The notes beneath the pieces are model-generated. The model ran no database searches. It saw only the letters and a list, made by a program, of their open reading frames with translations, and had not been told where the DNA came from. A stretch of 64,000 bases of DNA, taken from positions 2,356,001 to 2,420,000 of the forward strand of contig OX359191.1 of the NCBI GenBank assembly GCA_947172415.1, in the 5' to 3' direction. The DNA is from Chondrosia reniformis. Lineage: Eukaryota > Porifera > Demospongiae > Chondrillida > Chondrillidae. Below are positions 1 through 11,717 of this stretch, one piece after another. Every line of letters starts with the position of its first letter. Position 1 is the stretch's first letter. Made by a program: the position numbers and the translations under genes.

Positions 1-436
1 GCGGGCGGGGACGGTAAACTGGGAATCGAATTGGCCTGACCTAACTAACCCAGGGCCCATGGCATACTAAAAGCTAAGTGAAAGATACCAACCAGTTGTG
101 GTTATATACAGTAAGTCTCTAACTCTATCAATGCATCAGGCACGTAGAAGCCAATCCCACTTGCTGTGTATAGCCATATATACGTAGCTGACAAGGAGTG
201 GCCTCAGTGTGTCTCAGGAATATATATTCTGTATCAACAATACATTACTACTTTTTATTTAATGGAGCTTGGAAAGGTTTATATATATATTAACCAGCAA
301 ATAATATATTATTAGTCAAGTAATATTCCTGATTATAACTTCATTTAAAAGTCAGGCCAGTCAATTTACTCAAATTGAACAGAAACAATAATATTTACGA
401 ACATAAAGACAATCACATATTCATGTGGAAACTTAC

Positions 437-1448
437 AGTATATTTCAATAGTGGCGGACGTTGAAGTTACTATGGATCCGCCGGTATATCTAAGAGAACA
501 CTGAATAGTGCTTCCATTCCAGATCCTCTGAATGTTAGAGAGAGTAAGATTAAATAGAGTGTTGCCCCCAGTAATTGATAAGACAACATCTGCTACTGTT
601 CCGCCAGGGAGAGTGGTATCATTACTTATTATGACTTCATTAGAATTTGTATCAGTCAGAGTCCAATTTCCTTTGTCGTCAAGAGTTGAGTCATAGATAC
701 ACACAAATGTGTAAGCTCCCTCCTCTACAATGCCCACAACACCGCTAGGTTGCTCAATGAAGCTACCGCCGCGTCCACCTGCACGTAAAACAGTTGCACA
801 AAAAGGAGAAACCTAATAGACTATATTATAAAGGTTAATTGCCTCCTAGTATCTAAACTACGTAGCTAGTGCAGATAATTATAAGGTAAGGAAGGGAGTT
901 TCCAGACAAACATTAACGTGCGCAACGAATTTCCCTTATCGCTTCACTTCTTCTGCTCCTTCAGCAGCAAGGAAGGGTGGACTGATAGCCAAAGGAAGAA
1001 CCTACCGGATTACCACGTTTCAAGCTCCTGCGTCGTTGTCCGTGACGGCAGAGCGTGCCACTTTTCCACACTAGAAGTTAAGGGAGGGGATTTACGGACA
1101 CGGCGCCGTATTTTGCCAATACGAGAAGGAGCAGCCTCTCACCTGCTTCGCTCCTCGTTTAATCAATTACCTATCCAATTGCCTCGCCTAGTCACTGTGA
1201 ACAGATTCACCTTTCGCCTGCACGCGATGGAACAGCTTCTTACTTTGCTCCCAGCTGGCACAGGAGCCAAGCTAACGAGGGACAAAGCGAAGCTGTGCAC
1301 CGAAAACTTATCCTGTCTGGAAACCCCCTATGGTATTATAACGCCTGTACAGTTAACCTTCTTATACATTCGGCTACATATGAGAGAACAAACCTTCGGT
1401 TTGGGGAATCAGCCACATTATACACAAACAAAACAACGGATAAAACAT
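437..1448 (-). CDS. Ig-domain membrane protein, 5' part (copy 1; runs off left edge)
   Basis: Two exons are visible. Exon 1 (1448 down to 1394) starts MFYPLFCLCIMWLIPQTE, a short signal peptide, and ends in phase 1 at GAAG|GTTTGT. Exon 2 (778 down to 437) follows the acceptor acgtgcag and ends at TACT|GTAAGT. It is 342 nt, phase 1-1, and encodes an Ig-like domain with the Cys pair in FVCIYD and IQCSLRY, a Trp in GNWTL and several N-glycosylation sites. The remaining exons should lie left of position 1. The same two exons recur at 15020-16027 with a 3-nt difference. The exact adhesion or receptor role is unknown; an extracellular domain is inferred from the signal peptide and Ig fold. The exon 1 donor is weak (GTTTGT), so exon 1 is less certain than exon 2. 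Confidence 0.65.
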
Positions 1449-2823
1449 GTTCAGTCGCTTCTTGCTATTGAAATCCTTCACCAAGTCGGTCACGAGTGGG
1501 AATTTAGGATACGGGTGGCTACACTTATAAGCATGGTGTAGGTACACCCACAAATCCACACCCTTGTCTCCGTCGCAGAAGCCATTTTGGTACGAACAAA
1601 AATTTTGCAAACCTAGCTAGTGTTGGCAAATGGCCGCTGCTGTCATTGTGCACGCTGTCTCCCACGTGTGGCATTAGACTAGCCACCTGGACCCCTATTT
1701 TGATGACACTAATGCAAGGAAGACTGACTTATACATGTTGGAAGGCTCAAGTACTTCAGCCGTGGTATGTAGTCTACGTGGTTTTGCTAATTCTAGCTTT
1801 TTAATTATGCATTATGTATTTTCTGTCATTTCCGGCCGGTAGTTTATATATGAAACTTGCGGATATTGTCATTTGATATTTGTTACTGAATTGCAACCCA
1901 TAACAGTAAGTGTTGTCAGTCAAAGCAACATGGTAGCTGATACTTTAATAATTTTGTTGTGTGTTCAATAAGGCTTAGCTGATGGTGTCACTGATTGCTT
2001 GAGAGTCCAAGCATTGATTTTAGCCTTTCAAAACTAAGGATTTTCACGTCGAGTTTCCTTGTTTATCGAGAACAGAAAAAGTGGTTTATATTTTGGCTCG
2101 TATTTTGGTCACTAAATACTCTTTACATATAAATTATAAGTTGCTTGATAATTTTTATTCAATAGTTTCAATAGCAGTTAAGTTTGGTGTTGACTTAGTA
2201 GTGTCATGACATTATAAGCCAGGATAAGACAGTCAATAGATGCATGCATCAAAGTGATCACAGATTAAAGTCAAGATTAGGGAAAAACATGAAAGTAACT
2301 GTTTCTGGAAATGGATATCCGGACAGCTGGTTATTACCACCAGTGCTGCACCACTGAGTTACATACTGTCACAGAAATACTCCCCTCTTGTACTAAGCTG
2401 TAAAGTGCTAATCTCTATTCACACCAAATGGTTGTGGTTCTCTTTATCATAACAAGCTGATAATCATGCAAAGACCTTGCCATTTCCTGTTTGAGGGGCC
2501 ATCTTTACCAATTAATCACTTGTCACCATCAACCTCAATGAGCTGTATGTGCAACTTTAACAAAATGCAAATTATCTACCTGGAGAATGTACCATCAGCC
2601 CTAATTTCTAAAATAAGAAAGTATTATTTATACTGGGTAACTCCTTAGCCATGAGATAATTCTCAGTGGGCCACCCAGGTTACAATGGATAAGTTATAAT
2701 AGGGAGTAGGCTGGATACAAATACAAATGATAAACTAAGAGGAAAAATACTTTTATAATATAGATATTTAAATACAATTGAGCAGATGATTTTTCTATAT
2801 AGCTACAAATTCTATGTATCACC

Positions 2824-2827
2824 TTAA
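2824..2827. other. Empty TTAA target site of the 17673-18450 MITE
   Basis: At this point the left duplicate reads straight through a single TTAA. The right duplicate has TTAA, then a 778-bp element with inverted ends, then TTAA. The left copy is therefore the pre-insertion state. Confidence 0.85.
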
Positions 2828-4057
2828 CTGTTAAGGTGTGAATAAACTTAAAAACATGCGTAATCATTTTTGTTATTACCGATATGTATTTTCGTATTAT
2901 GTAGTGGTAGTGTTCAAATTCCCTCCTTGTGACCCAAATCTACCAAGCCAAGTTGTATGAGTGAGTTTTATTTATCCGAATTATGCGAGGCAATGCCTGA
3001 GCTGATAAATTTCTAATTGCGTACTATATTAAAACTCGACCACACCCATGGCCACTTCAAGCACAATAAAATGAATTTCTACTTCAAGCGTTGATACAAA
3101 GTGTACTGTAACACCGAATGCTAGCCGTAGAAAGTGCCCATTTTGAGTAAGTTGAAATTGTCATTGTAGGCTTATCTTTTGAATGAAATATTAAAATAGA
3201 CACCATTTAAAAGATACGTTTGAAGCAGTTAAAAGAAATCTACATTCTATTAAAGTACATGCATTCATGCAGGTACTTCACTTGTGCTTGCTTAATTTGT
3301 TATTCATATCCATCCATCATGCACTTTTAAAATTCTCAGTAATAAAATATGTTGTTTAATCTTGATGGACATAAACGCATAAATAAAAAGCACATAAATT
3401 TGTTTAGAGGCCAAATTTTACAAAATCACATAAAATTCTCTCACGCACACAGTTGTAGCTTTACAGTATGTAACAGGCTTCATGTAGTTATATAGTTACA
3501 CTCTTCATAACATGCTACAGAGTTGTTAGGTAAAGATTATTTTGTTACTTGTATGAGGTGTCCTAATGAAAATGTGATGAAATGTGCAGTTCTTGCTTTG
3601 ATAAAGAGAAGAACCACTAATTACTGAATTGCAAATAATTACATAGTTGTGGCAATTATAAGAGGGGAGCAGGAGGGAAGCATTGCTGTGGCAATTGTAG
3701 CTCAGTGACAGAGGATGTGGTTTGTACTAAACCAAAGTTTGAATTTTGTTTAAATTTGGTTTCCAACCTTACATATACATAAGTTTAATCCATTGACTAA
3801 TTTTTAATGGCCTTATTAGTGTATCTCTAAAGCCTCCTCTATTAGTATATATAAAGGTTATCCACCGGTAAGAATCTGTCATTACTCTCTTGTAAGGCTT
3901 TGAAGTCAAATTTATACCTCTGAGATCCTCTTTCTTCTGTGTTTTAATCATCACATCACTTTAACCACAGCATCAACAATAATAGGTTGAACCAGAAGTC
4001 AAGATCAATCAAGAAGACAATCAATATGTATAACTCTGAATATTGCATACTGGTACA

Positions 4058-4155
4058 CAAGTTAAATAAACACATTCAAAAATGAAGTTAAAAGTAGGGA
4101 TGACACTATAACAGTGATTGGCACATCTAATAAAAGTAACGAAACAATAATATAT
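4058..4155. mobile_element. Half of a fold-back element (CAAGTTAAATAAA family)
   Basis: This stretch matches one arm of the 376-bp fold-back element at 8912-9287, beginning CAAGTTAAATAAA and continuing through the shared arm, then stops near 4155. The second arm is missing. It lies at the point where the two segmental duplicates stop matching. Confidence 0.7.
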
Positions 4156-4159
4156 ATAG

Positions 4160-5500
4160 AATGCATATGGCAGTAACACTCAGTAATATAGTCACAGACC
4201 TTTCCCTTATATGAATTACTTTCTTACAATGTTTAACAATGATATTGATAATGCCTAGGCCTTAATGATAATATATACCATAAATGCCCTTATGTGCATA
4301 GTTATATGCAAAATGGTGTATAACTACAGTAGACATGCATGCTTGTGTACGCAAATGCAATGAAATCTTAAGGTCTTGGTTTCCTCTCAAGGTACATATT
4401 AAAATCTGCTAGTGTTGAGCATGTGCAGCAGTGTGTTGGGGTGGCATAGTTTTAAATTTGCTGGCATCTATGCCACCTATAGATCTAAATAAGTTTATAA
4501 CCTCCTTCACCACTTAACCAAAGAAATTAAAGTTATCAGGATTAGGCATTTTGTATATATAAGTTTGCCATGCACTGTAAAGGCATAGGACTATACATGC
4601 ACAATGTTCGCAGAGAATATTTTTGCAAATCGCAATCCATCCACAAAGATAGCGAAAATTTTCTCACACGAGAATTTCCCACTATACAGTATACATGTAC
4701 GCATTCCATTTTACGTGTATTCTAACTACATACGTATAAACGTAGTTGAAAATACATATTTAATATATTATATTAATAATATTAAAATTAAAATTAATAT
4801 TATATTATATTAAATATATATATATGTATTTTGATCTCTAATGGAAAAAATGTATTATGAAAATAGTTTATATAGTAATTAATGTGGCAGTCACACTCAG
4901 TAATTACAATATTAATGTTTATTTATGATATCGATAATTTATACCTATATAGGCCTATTATACGTATAATTTTAATATTCCTAAAATATACAACTTGTAA
5001 ACCACAACATGCCCCTGTGTGCATGTAATATAAGTAACAAAACTGTCCATAACCACTGTAGCCATGCAAGCTTGTGTATATATGAATGCAACAAGGTCTT
5101 GGTTTCCTCTAGAAGGTAAAATATCTGCTGTGGTTGCTAACTGAGACCCCTTGTCTTCCCACTATTATGAAAACCTTGTCTTTAGGTTCCATTGTTACTT
5201 TAAAATATAGCATGTCAGCTAGTTTGTATTCCTTGTGTGAAAACCAATGTTTCATGATTTGCCTCATTAGGTAAGACTGTTGTTATACACGACAATTACC
5301 AAGAACAATAGCAAGGTCAATTCAAACAACTCCTTAAGAATTGTTTGACATGTACAGTTTGATAACAGCCAATCACTTGCCATGGAAAAAATCAACAGGA
5401 ATTATTGAATTAGCCATTAGTGTATATCATAAGAGTTTCAATAAAATTGATGACTCGTGCATATCTCTCATCATGTATATATATATATATATATATTAAC
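4160..5500. other. AT-rich spacer, no gene seen
   Basis: Very AT-rich with TA-alternating runs near 4790-4830 and 5475-5500. Two stretches (near 4310-4400 and 5030-5120) resemble each other, sharing the phrase aaggtcttggtttcctct, so a small local duplication is likely. I see no coding exon. Confidence 0.5.
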
Positions 5501-5509
5501 AAATCAGCA

Positions 5510-5905
5510 GTGTCATCAACAATGCAGTATCTCTCATCACTGACTGGCACGTTTCTAGCGCGAACGTCAGAAAACCACAAAAACAACGCACGCTTAAACC
5601 GAGAACCTATCGCAGCGGCTGTTTCCTCATGAGTATCCTTCTGATTCTGTTCCTTAAACAAACACAGCGCTCTCTTAATAGTGGATGTCGGTTCCGTCCT
5701 TGGTTGCTTAGATGAAGAGCGGATTAACAAGACAAAAACGCATAACAACGTATACGAAAGTGTGAAAACTGGCGCTGCCGGATCTGGAAACCGAAATCCG
5801 GATTAGCGTGTTCAAAAATGTACGGAGTACATCGGTTTTACTTAATAATTGTCCGGATATCAAGGGTGCCGGTTTAACAGAGGCCGGATTAAAGAGTCAT
5901 GACTG
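5510..5905 (-). mobile_element. Tigger/pogo-like DNA transposon fragment
   Basis: The minus-strand reading frame between about 5748 and 5540 contains ALFLWFSDVRARNVPVSDE. This resembles the Tc5/CENP-B type helix-turn-helix of pogo/Tigger transposases, where an aliphatic-Trp-Phe turn is followed by R-x-x-x-x-PVS. The right edge reads CAGTCATGACTC on the minus strand next to TA at 5906-5907, with repeated 'ccgg' half-sites inside (5760-5900), as expected for a Tigger terminal repeat. The frame then runs into a TA microsatellite, so the rest of the transposase is lost. It sits in the presumed intron upstream of the 6000-6511 exon. Confidence 0.65.
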
Positions 5906-5999
5906 TATTTTACTAATATTTACTTTGAATGCATACTAATGATCAGTACATGTATGTGAATTATAATGCATTATAATGCATGTATATGTATGTATGTAG

Positions 6000-6511
6000 A
6001 TCCTCCAAAATGCATGGATGGTCAGGCTGGAGGAATGTACATTTCTGAAAAATATATTGGTGATCACGTTTGTCTGATAGGGCAGGACTCACCATGGACA
6101 AGACCACAACTTGAAGAACCAAGTACTTCTGCTGAACATCTTAATATGTATCAAGATTTCTGTATCAACTTTAGAAAGACGGGACCAGTACCAAGAAATC
6201 ATATTCTCCTCTTGACAAAAGATGAGCTGCAAACATTTAATACAATGGCAGAGAGACGGTACAAGTTTTTGACTGCACACCCAGAGTATCAGGGATATGG
6301 TAGTGTTCACTTTTATTCAGACAGGACATATAATTGGTTGGAGTGTCAATTTGATAAGAATTGGAATCTGGAGTCAGTTAGTGTACTAAGACACTACTAT
6401 GCCAGATTCCCCCTTTCCACATATCAAATTTATCACTTATGTTCACCAAGTCCAAGTGAACCTTGGTATTACATAAGTCAAGAAGATAAAGCAGTGGATG
6501 GGAGCTGTTAA
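6000..6511 (+). CDS. Terminal exon of an unrecognised secreted-type protein
   Basis: A 512-nt open exon follows the acceptor tgtatgtatgtag, enters in phase 1 and ends at TAA 6509-6511. It encodes about 170 residues starting PPKCMDGQAGGMY and ending KAVDGSC. It has seven cysteines, many aromatic residues (one stretch reads YNWLECQFDKNWNLES), no transmembrane helix and no low complexity, so it looks like a folded extracellular domain at a C-terminus. Phase-1 entry matches the other extracellular exons nearby. I do not recognise the family, and earlier exons of the gene could not be placed with confidence. The ATG just upstream at 5966 lies in an ATG/TA repeat and I think it is intronic. Confidence 0.55.
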
Positions 6512-7379
6512 GATAACTTAAAGTTTACATGAACCCTTAACTGATCATGATACAGTATAACTCATACTCATGCTTTTGGTTGTAATTGGCTACTGCTTAT
6601 ACATATAAACACACTGCTGCATACAGCATTTGAATTGTAGGTTTCTTTATTTTCTTAATTCTATCTCAATAAGCATGTATGCATGTAATTGAAGAGCTCA
6701 ATGAATGTGTGGTGATTAAATTATACAAATTAATGTTGCAAAAGATAGACAAATGCATGCATGGTTGATAATACACAGTAAAATGAATAATAGCTTACAT
6801 CATATGTAATATATAATCAATGGAGTTTCTGATATTTCAAAAGATCTTGCTAGCCATAATGCATGTATGGTAGTTTAAATATACAGTATATGTACTGCTT
6901 GAAAATATATAGTGAATAACTATTCACTTCATGATTTTAAAAGGAAGTATGTTATCCTCTACTTTATAGGTATTACAGCTTAGATGCATATATATGGTCT
7001 TTTCTTGCTATATCTACATATGTAAAATATATATTTATTATGCACTTGCTGGAGAAACTGTAACTTTAAAACATAAACCAGTCCTTTAAGGCATACTAGA
7101 AGCATGCATTATCAATGTACCCATATCTATACAATCCATGCTATTATGAAAGTATAAATATATACATGCCATCTATAAACATGCAGCTAGCTTGTGGCAA
7201 TATAAAGTTGCAAGCTGTTAATTTGCTAACCTCAAACAGTTACGTAATATTCCTAACTGAGGAGGTGCGTATACGTACTTTCCCCTGGAAAGTACCTATA
7301 GTTATATATATATGTAGCTTTACATATATACCATGCACGCGCACTCGCGCTTCATTCGAAAATACAAACTAGCAAGCCC
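6512..7379. other. Intergenic, no gene seen
   Basis: AT-rich sequence with many short tgcatgcatg and tatata runs. It separates the 6000-6511 terminal exon from the start codon at 7380, so the promoter of the next gene probably lies here. No recognisable element. Confidence 0.5.
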
Positions 7380-8714
7380 ATGGAGAAAATGATTAGAGCA
7401 AGAACTATATTAATTCTATGTCTATCGATCATCCAACTTAAACCCTTAGGTAGGAATCGTACTTTCTGTTGTTATAGTGATATACTGAGCTACTGTAGAC
7501 GTACGTAGAGATTTAAACTTTCTTCCTTTCATTACAGGGATTGAGGCTTCCATCACGATAACGAGTACACATCTGGCAGGTAGGGAGGTAGAACTTCAGT
7601 GCTGCCATTATGGTCGGACTTGGGATGCCACCTGGACTATTAACGACGTCACTAAGCCCCATTATAAAGGAGTAACTTTCGATTTTGATGGTGGACTAGT
7701 TACAATGTACGATTTACCCAATCCTTTACCAGCTGAAGGACCAAAATGTCTCACCCTCAAGGTCTCGGGAAATGTTGACCAAAATATCACTGCATCATGC
7801 AGGAGCTTCTCTTTCAACTCATCTAGTGAAGTGGGATTTCGCAGAGCTATATATATTTTCAGATTCAATCAGAGTAGAACTTACAGGTTAATTCATGATC
7901 ATGATCAATGCAGTAAAATATCGATCTGTACAATGTGCATGTACATAAGCCAAGTAATAATGTACAGGTAAATGTGCTTTTTAATATCTCATTCAATAAA
8001 TTATATAAAATTATGGCCAGATATTTAAATAGTAGTGTTTAATATTTATACATAGATGTACATCTGAATCTAAGAAAGATAAATGAGTCTACTGTTAGTG
8101 AAGCAGGAGGCAAAAATGCATACAGCCTTGACCTTGAATGTCAACTGCTAGGAACACATACCATGGATATTAATTGGCTCTTTGAAAAGGAATACCTCAA
8201 TTCTGATTACAAAACTGAGATCATTAAAATAGCTCATCACATTAATGGACTCAGATCAAACCTCTCTGACAGTGTCATAATATTTGCCGAACCAACTGCA
8301 ACTACTGATGAGAATCCATTTGGTTGTGAGCAGCAGAGAGGATTCTGCTTCAAACTCGAGCTCGTCATAAAACTGTTAACTAAACATAACAGTAACCCTT
8401 TCCATCTTAATGTTGCTTGTGAGCACAACTATCCAAGTGGAAATGCCTCTTCCAACACTATTCAAGTGTCACTGCCTCTTGAAGAAACAGAAGGGACAGA
8501 AGAAATTGAAATAAATCAAACAGAAGTGCAACTTACATCTGGTAAGTGCCTCCACCTCTACAATGAGCATTCTCTCAAGATGTATCTGTTTTTCATTTGT
8601 ATCATTGGGGATGATTATTTCTCTGCAGCTTCTTCACAATCAATACATGTACATTTACTGCATTGGCATTGGATCATAATTCTGTTATTTAGTAAGCTTA
8701 TAAAAAAAGTTTAA
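7380..8714 (+). CDS. Four-exon Ig-domain membrane protein (signal, Ig, Ig, TM)
   Basis: Proposed exons are 7380-7449, 7538-7873, 8056-8541 and 8629-8714. They total 978 nt, which is in frame and gives 325 residues. Exon 1 encodes a hydrophobic signal peptide (MEKMIRARTILILCLSII) and ends TTAG|GTAGG in phase 1. Exons 2 and 3 are phase 1-1 and each encode an Ig-like domain: Cys in VELQCCHY and ITASCRSF with a Trp in DATWTIND; then Cys in LDLECQLL and LNVACEHN with a Trp in DINWLFEK. Exon 4 follows the acceptor ttctctgcag, encodes a short hydrophobic stretch (HWIIILLF) plus a basic tail, and stops at 8714. The end of exon 2 is uncertain: 7873 keeps the frame, while the stronger-looking site after 7886 does not. 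Role unknown; probably a cell-surface protein. Confidence 0.65.
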
Positions 8715-8911
8715 CTTACACTATGTTATATGTATGCACGTATATCCAAGAAATTTCTTTTATATGTCCAAATCAGTATAGTCACATAATATGTATTAAT
8801 TTAATGTTTTTTTCTCATTTTAGATATTTGGATATTTGTTTAATTTAATATGAGTTCAGAATGCAGTCTGTTCCCCCAATTGTAAACTTCAGATGTCATT
8901 TTAATATAATA

Positions 8912-9287
8912 CAAGTTAAATAAAAACATTCAAAAATGAAGTTAAAAGTAGGGATGGCACTATAACAGTGATTGGCACATCTAGAAAAAGTAACGAAACA
9001 AGAGAGTGATCATATGGTAAGACTAACATTGCAGAAGTGGCATACTGAAACTTAACTATACACATCACTTCTATGTTTGGGCGCATCATGGATATACTAG
9101 AAGTAGGGATCGATGTGCCCAAACATAGAAGTGATGTGTATAGTTAAGTTTCAGTATGCCACTTCTGCAATGTTAGTCTTACCATATGATCACTTTCTTG
9201 TTTCGTTACTTTTTCTAGATGTGCCAATCACTGTTATAGTGCCATCCCTACTTTTAACTTCATTTTTGAATGTTTTTATTTAACTTG
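8912..9287. mobile_element. 376-bp fold-back MITE flanked by TA
   Basis: Nearly the whole element is one inverted repeat: about 170 bp per arm around a loop near 9088-9115. It starts CAAGTTAAATAAA, ends with the reverse complement, and has TA on both sides (8910-8911, 9288-9289). This is the target preference of Tc1/mariner-type transposases. It encodes nothing of its own. A diverged relative sits at 13156-13534 and a half copy at 4058-4155. Confidence 0.85.
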
Positions 9288-9291
9288 TATT

Positions 9292-10478
9292 GCTCCTTTT
9301 TTCTTGTTAATATTTGTTTTGAAAGTTTTCTTGGCGAAAACTCGAAATAAAGTAGCAGAATAGACGATATAATAGAGAGCTCTAAATTAAAAAATGGCGT
9401 CCGAAAAGATCCCAAATTTGATAAGATGTTTTCTACCGTTCTTTAACATTTAGTTTAGGATATTAAAGGGTCCATAATCGTTAAGAATACGACTGTATAT
9501 AGGCCCTGCAAAGCGACTAAGAAATTCGATCGCGGGTAACGGCAGTACCACAAATATTACTCATTCGGGTTACTTATTTTATATACAGAGAATTTGAAAC
9601 TTAATTAAAAAATGGCGTTCAAAGAGGCCCTAAATTTGGCACTTTCAAAAGTAACACGCTTCGGTTGGAGCACGTTGAAATCTAGGGTAGCCTATTCCCT
9701 AGTTCGGAAACATTCATGACGATTTAGTATTTGTATGTACCTGCGTAAGTTCGCATGTTAGCGCTAGTTCATTTGAAAAAAGAAGAAGAAGAAGAAGAAG
9801 AAGAAGAAAAAATGAGGAATTGCAGAATTTGGCCTATTTCGGTTTAACCACTTTGCGAAGGTTGTAGAGCATCGTAACATGTTTTGGCGTTTAGAAAAGC
9901 ATGCAAAAACGACTGCAAACACACGAATGCAACCGAAAATCTGAACGTTGTTGATTTATGAGGTGTTAATTGATAATTGTTGATATATGGCATGCAGATG
10001 CATCATCTTCAGTCTATACTAAGGTGTGAAAAGGTAATTGGTAGGCCATGTGTTCTACCTTGCAATTGGATGATCTGTATCAACTACTACTCTCTATGCA
10101 GTAGTTGAGGATTTCAAAGCCTGCAACAGTACTAGTGTGACTAAAGTCTTGTACTGTTTAAAATACTGATTATCCTAGGGGTCACTTGGATCTCTTTAAA
10201 TTTGTAACTTGCACTGTGTAGCTAGTACTTGATTGTAATTTTAATATTACATAGTCACTTGGATCTCTTAAATTTGTAACTTGTACTGTGTAGTACTTGA
10301 TTGTAATTTAATATTTTATATATTTGCTAGTAACTTGCACTGTGTAGTGTACTTGAGTGTAATTAGCTAACAAAGTATTTCACTATACTTATAGACATTC
10401 GCTATAAGCAATTTCGTTACTGTATGTAGTACACATGGAAAACGTACTAACATGGATAAGAATAAAGCCTAATTGAAA
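9292..10478. other. Spacer with local direct repeats, GAA tract
   Basis: Two similar stretches start at about 9384 and 9600 (taaaaaatggcgt followed by a similar 20-bp block ending aaatttg). A (GAA)n run lies at 9779-9807. A duplicated block near 10185-10350 repeats the phrase gtaacttg.actgtgtag three times. I find no exon with credible splice sites. Confidence 0.45.
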
Positions 10479-10602
10479 GTCAGCAATATGAATTTACTAA
10501 TTCTGGACGTTTCGACCCAGAGGTCTTCATGCATCAGCAATATATGAGGAGTGGGAATACAATTCAGTATAAATAGGAAATTAGTAAATTCATGTTGCTG
10601 AC
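10479..10602 (-). ncRNA. Hammerhead-like motif, disrupted core, long closing inverted repeat
   Basis: On the minus strand the order is: a 24-nt arm, CTGATG, a 4-nt insertion (CATG), the rest of the core with a helix II of GACC/GGTC, GAAAC (10513-10509), GTC, then the complementary arm. The two arms (10479-10502 and 10579-10602) match at 23 of 24 positions and would form an extended helix I. The insertion breaks the invariant CUGANGA box, so cleavage is unlikely now. Downstream sequence near 10626-10655 (atgatcgcaacaaa) recurs after the motif at 52.6 kb, so the two are relatives. Confidence 0.5.
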
Positions 10603-11717
10603 ACTCAACAAAGCTTTATTCTCGTAATGATCGCAACAAACACTCCTAATTCCTACACATGGACAAGTAAAAATATTAACAGATAACGTAAGAAGAGAAG
10701 ACAGAACTTAAATAACCAAAGTAATACGGTCGACCAAACGAATCCAGTCTTTCGCATCAATATAGGAACAACTCTGCCTCAAACTTGACGGGAACGTATA
10801 CAAAAACGCTTTATCTAACCTTCGCTACAACTCGCCTGTTCGGTAGCTCCTTCTCGTAGGGGAGCGTCGACTTGTCATAGCCGTTCTCGAATGATTATCT
10901 TCTTTAGCAACGAGTCGGTGACGTCTACGCAACGTCACATGATTCTCAAAATGTGTGTACCGAGCGACATACGAAGGTGTTGGTGACGCATTAGAAGAAC
11001 ATCATAATACATCACCAGCTTGCGCAATCGTAACTTTGAATTCTTCGTTATATCTTGCAATTGATTATTTTGCTCATTTAATTAAGCAAAACTTCGTCAG
11101 ACGTTTCTTATACACATGTACCATGATATATGTTGATTTCACAGTTATCTGACAAATTGAAATTTTTTATCAATATAACACATTGTTTGCATATAAATTT
11201 CCCATAGGTTTTCTATAGTCCTATGGCCTTTTATATGCAGACTTTGTCCTCTGTTTTCTAACAAACGGAGGCCTAAATCAAAAATCCCTTAATTTAAAAT
11301 GAGTTTTATACCCTAAACTTTATGATGATATGCCCATTTTGTTTCTAGGTCCTTTCTTGGAGCCATATGAATTATTTAATTAATTAATTATATTATATTA
11401 TATTATATTATATTATATTATTTATTTATATTAGATTACCTTAGTATATTGTAACTTGTACTGTATATATATATATATAGCATATTGTAACTTGTACTGT
11501 ATATATATATATATGCTGTATAGAATTATATAAGCATGTGATCCTGCACATCTGTTTATATATAATTGCAGACATGTTTCATAAGTTTACATTTTTTAAT
11601 GCCATAACTAAAGAATTGAGAAGAAATCTAGATCCAATTGCCAAGTTTCTACGTTAAACACTACGTATTGAACAAATCTATTGCATGCATGCTCATAGGT
11701 AAAACATAGGTCTTCCT
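10603..11717. other. Spacer, pentanucleotide repeat, no gene seen
   Basis: Mostly unique sequence. A (TATTA)n run lies around 11385-11425, and two copies of the phrase ttgtaacttgtactgtatata lie near 11448-11515. The interval ends at the last exon of the minus-strand Ig gene. Confidence 0.45.

Larger units (their letters stand above)
1..4045. repeat. Left copy of a segmental duplication
   Basis: The first bases of the window reappear from 14568, and the match can be followed, with small indels, to about 4045 here and 20080 there. The copies share the Ig exon, the signal-peptide exon, the AT-rich spacer and the tail around 3460-3950. This copy lacks two insertions present in the other: a TTAA MITE, whose empty site is at 2824-2827, and a truncated LINE. 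By eye, divergence in the first 1.8 kb is a few percent. The left boundary lies outside the window. Apart from the exons listed separately, 1450-4045 holds only AT-rich sequence, LINE 3'-end-like sequence near 2620-2830 and a tRNA-like SINE scrap near 2330-2362 (minus strand). Confidence 0.9.

Noticed and set aside
918-1541. 207-residue plus-strand ORF, also open in the duplicate (15497-16126)
   Set aside because: Between the copies I count about three synonymous and ten amino-acid-changing differences, so it is not under protein constraint. It lies antisense to the better-supported signal-peptide exon. The protein resembles nothing.
8163-8714. Single-exon reading of 183 residues
   Set aside because: It joins Ig exon 3 and the TM exon through the intron at 8542-8628, which has a strong GTAAGT donor and a ctctgcag acceptor; the spliced model fits better.
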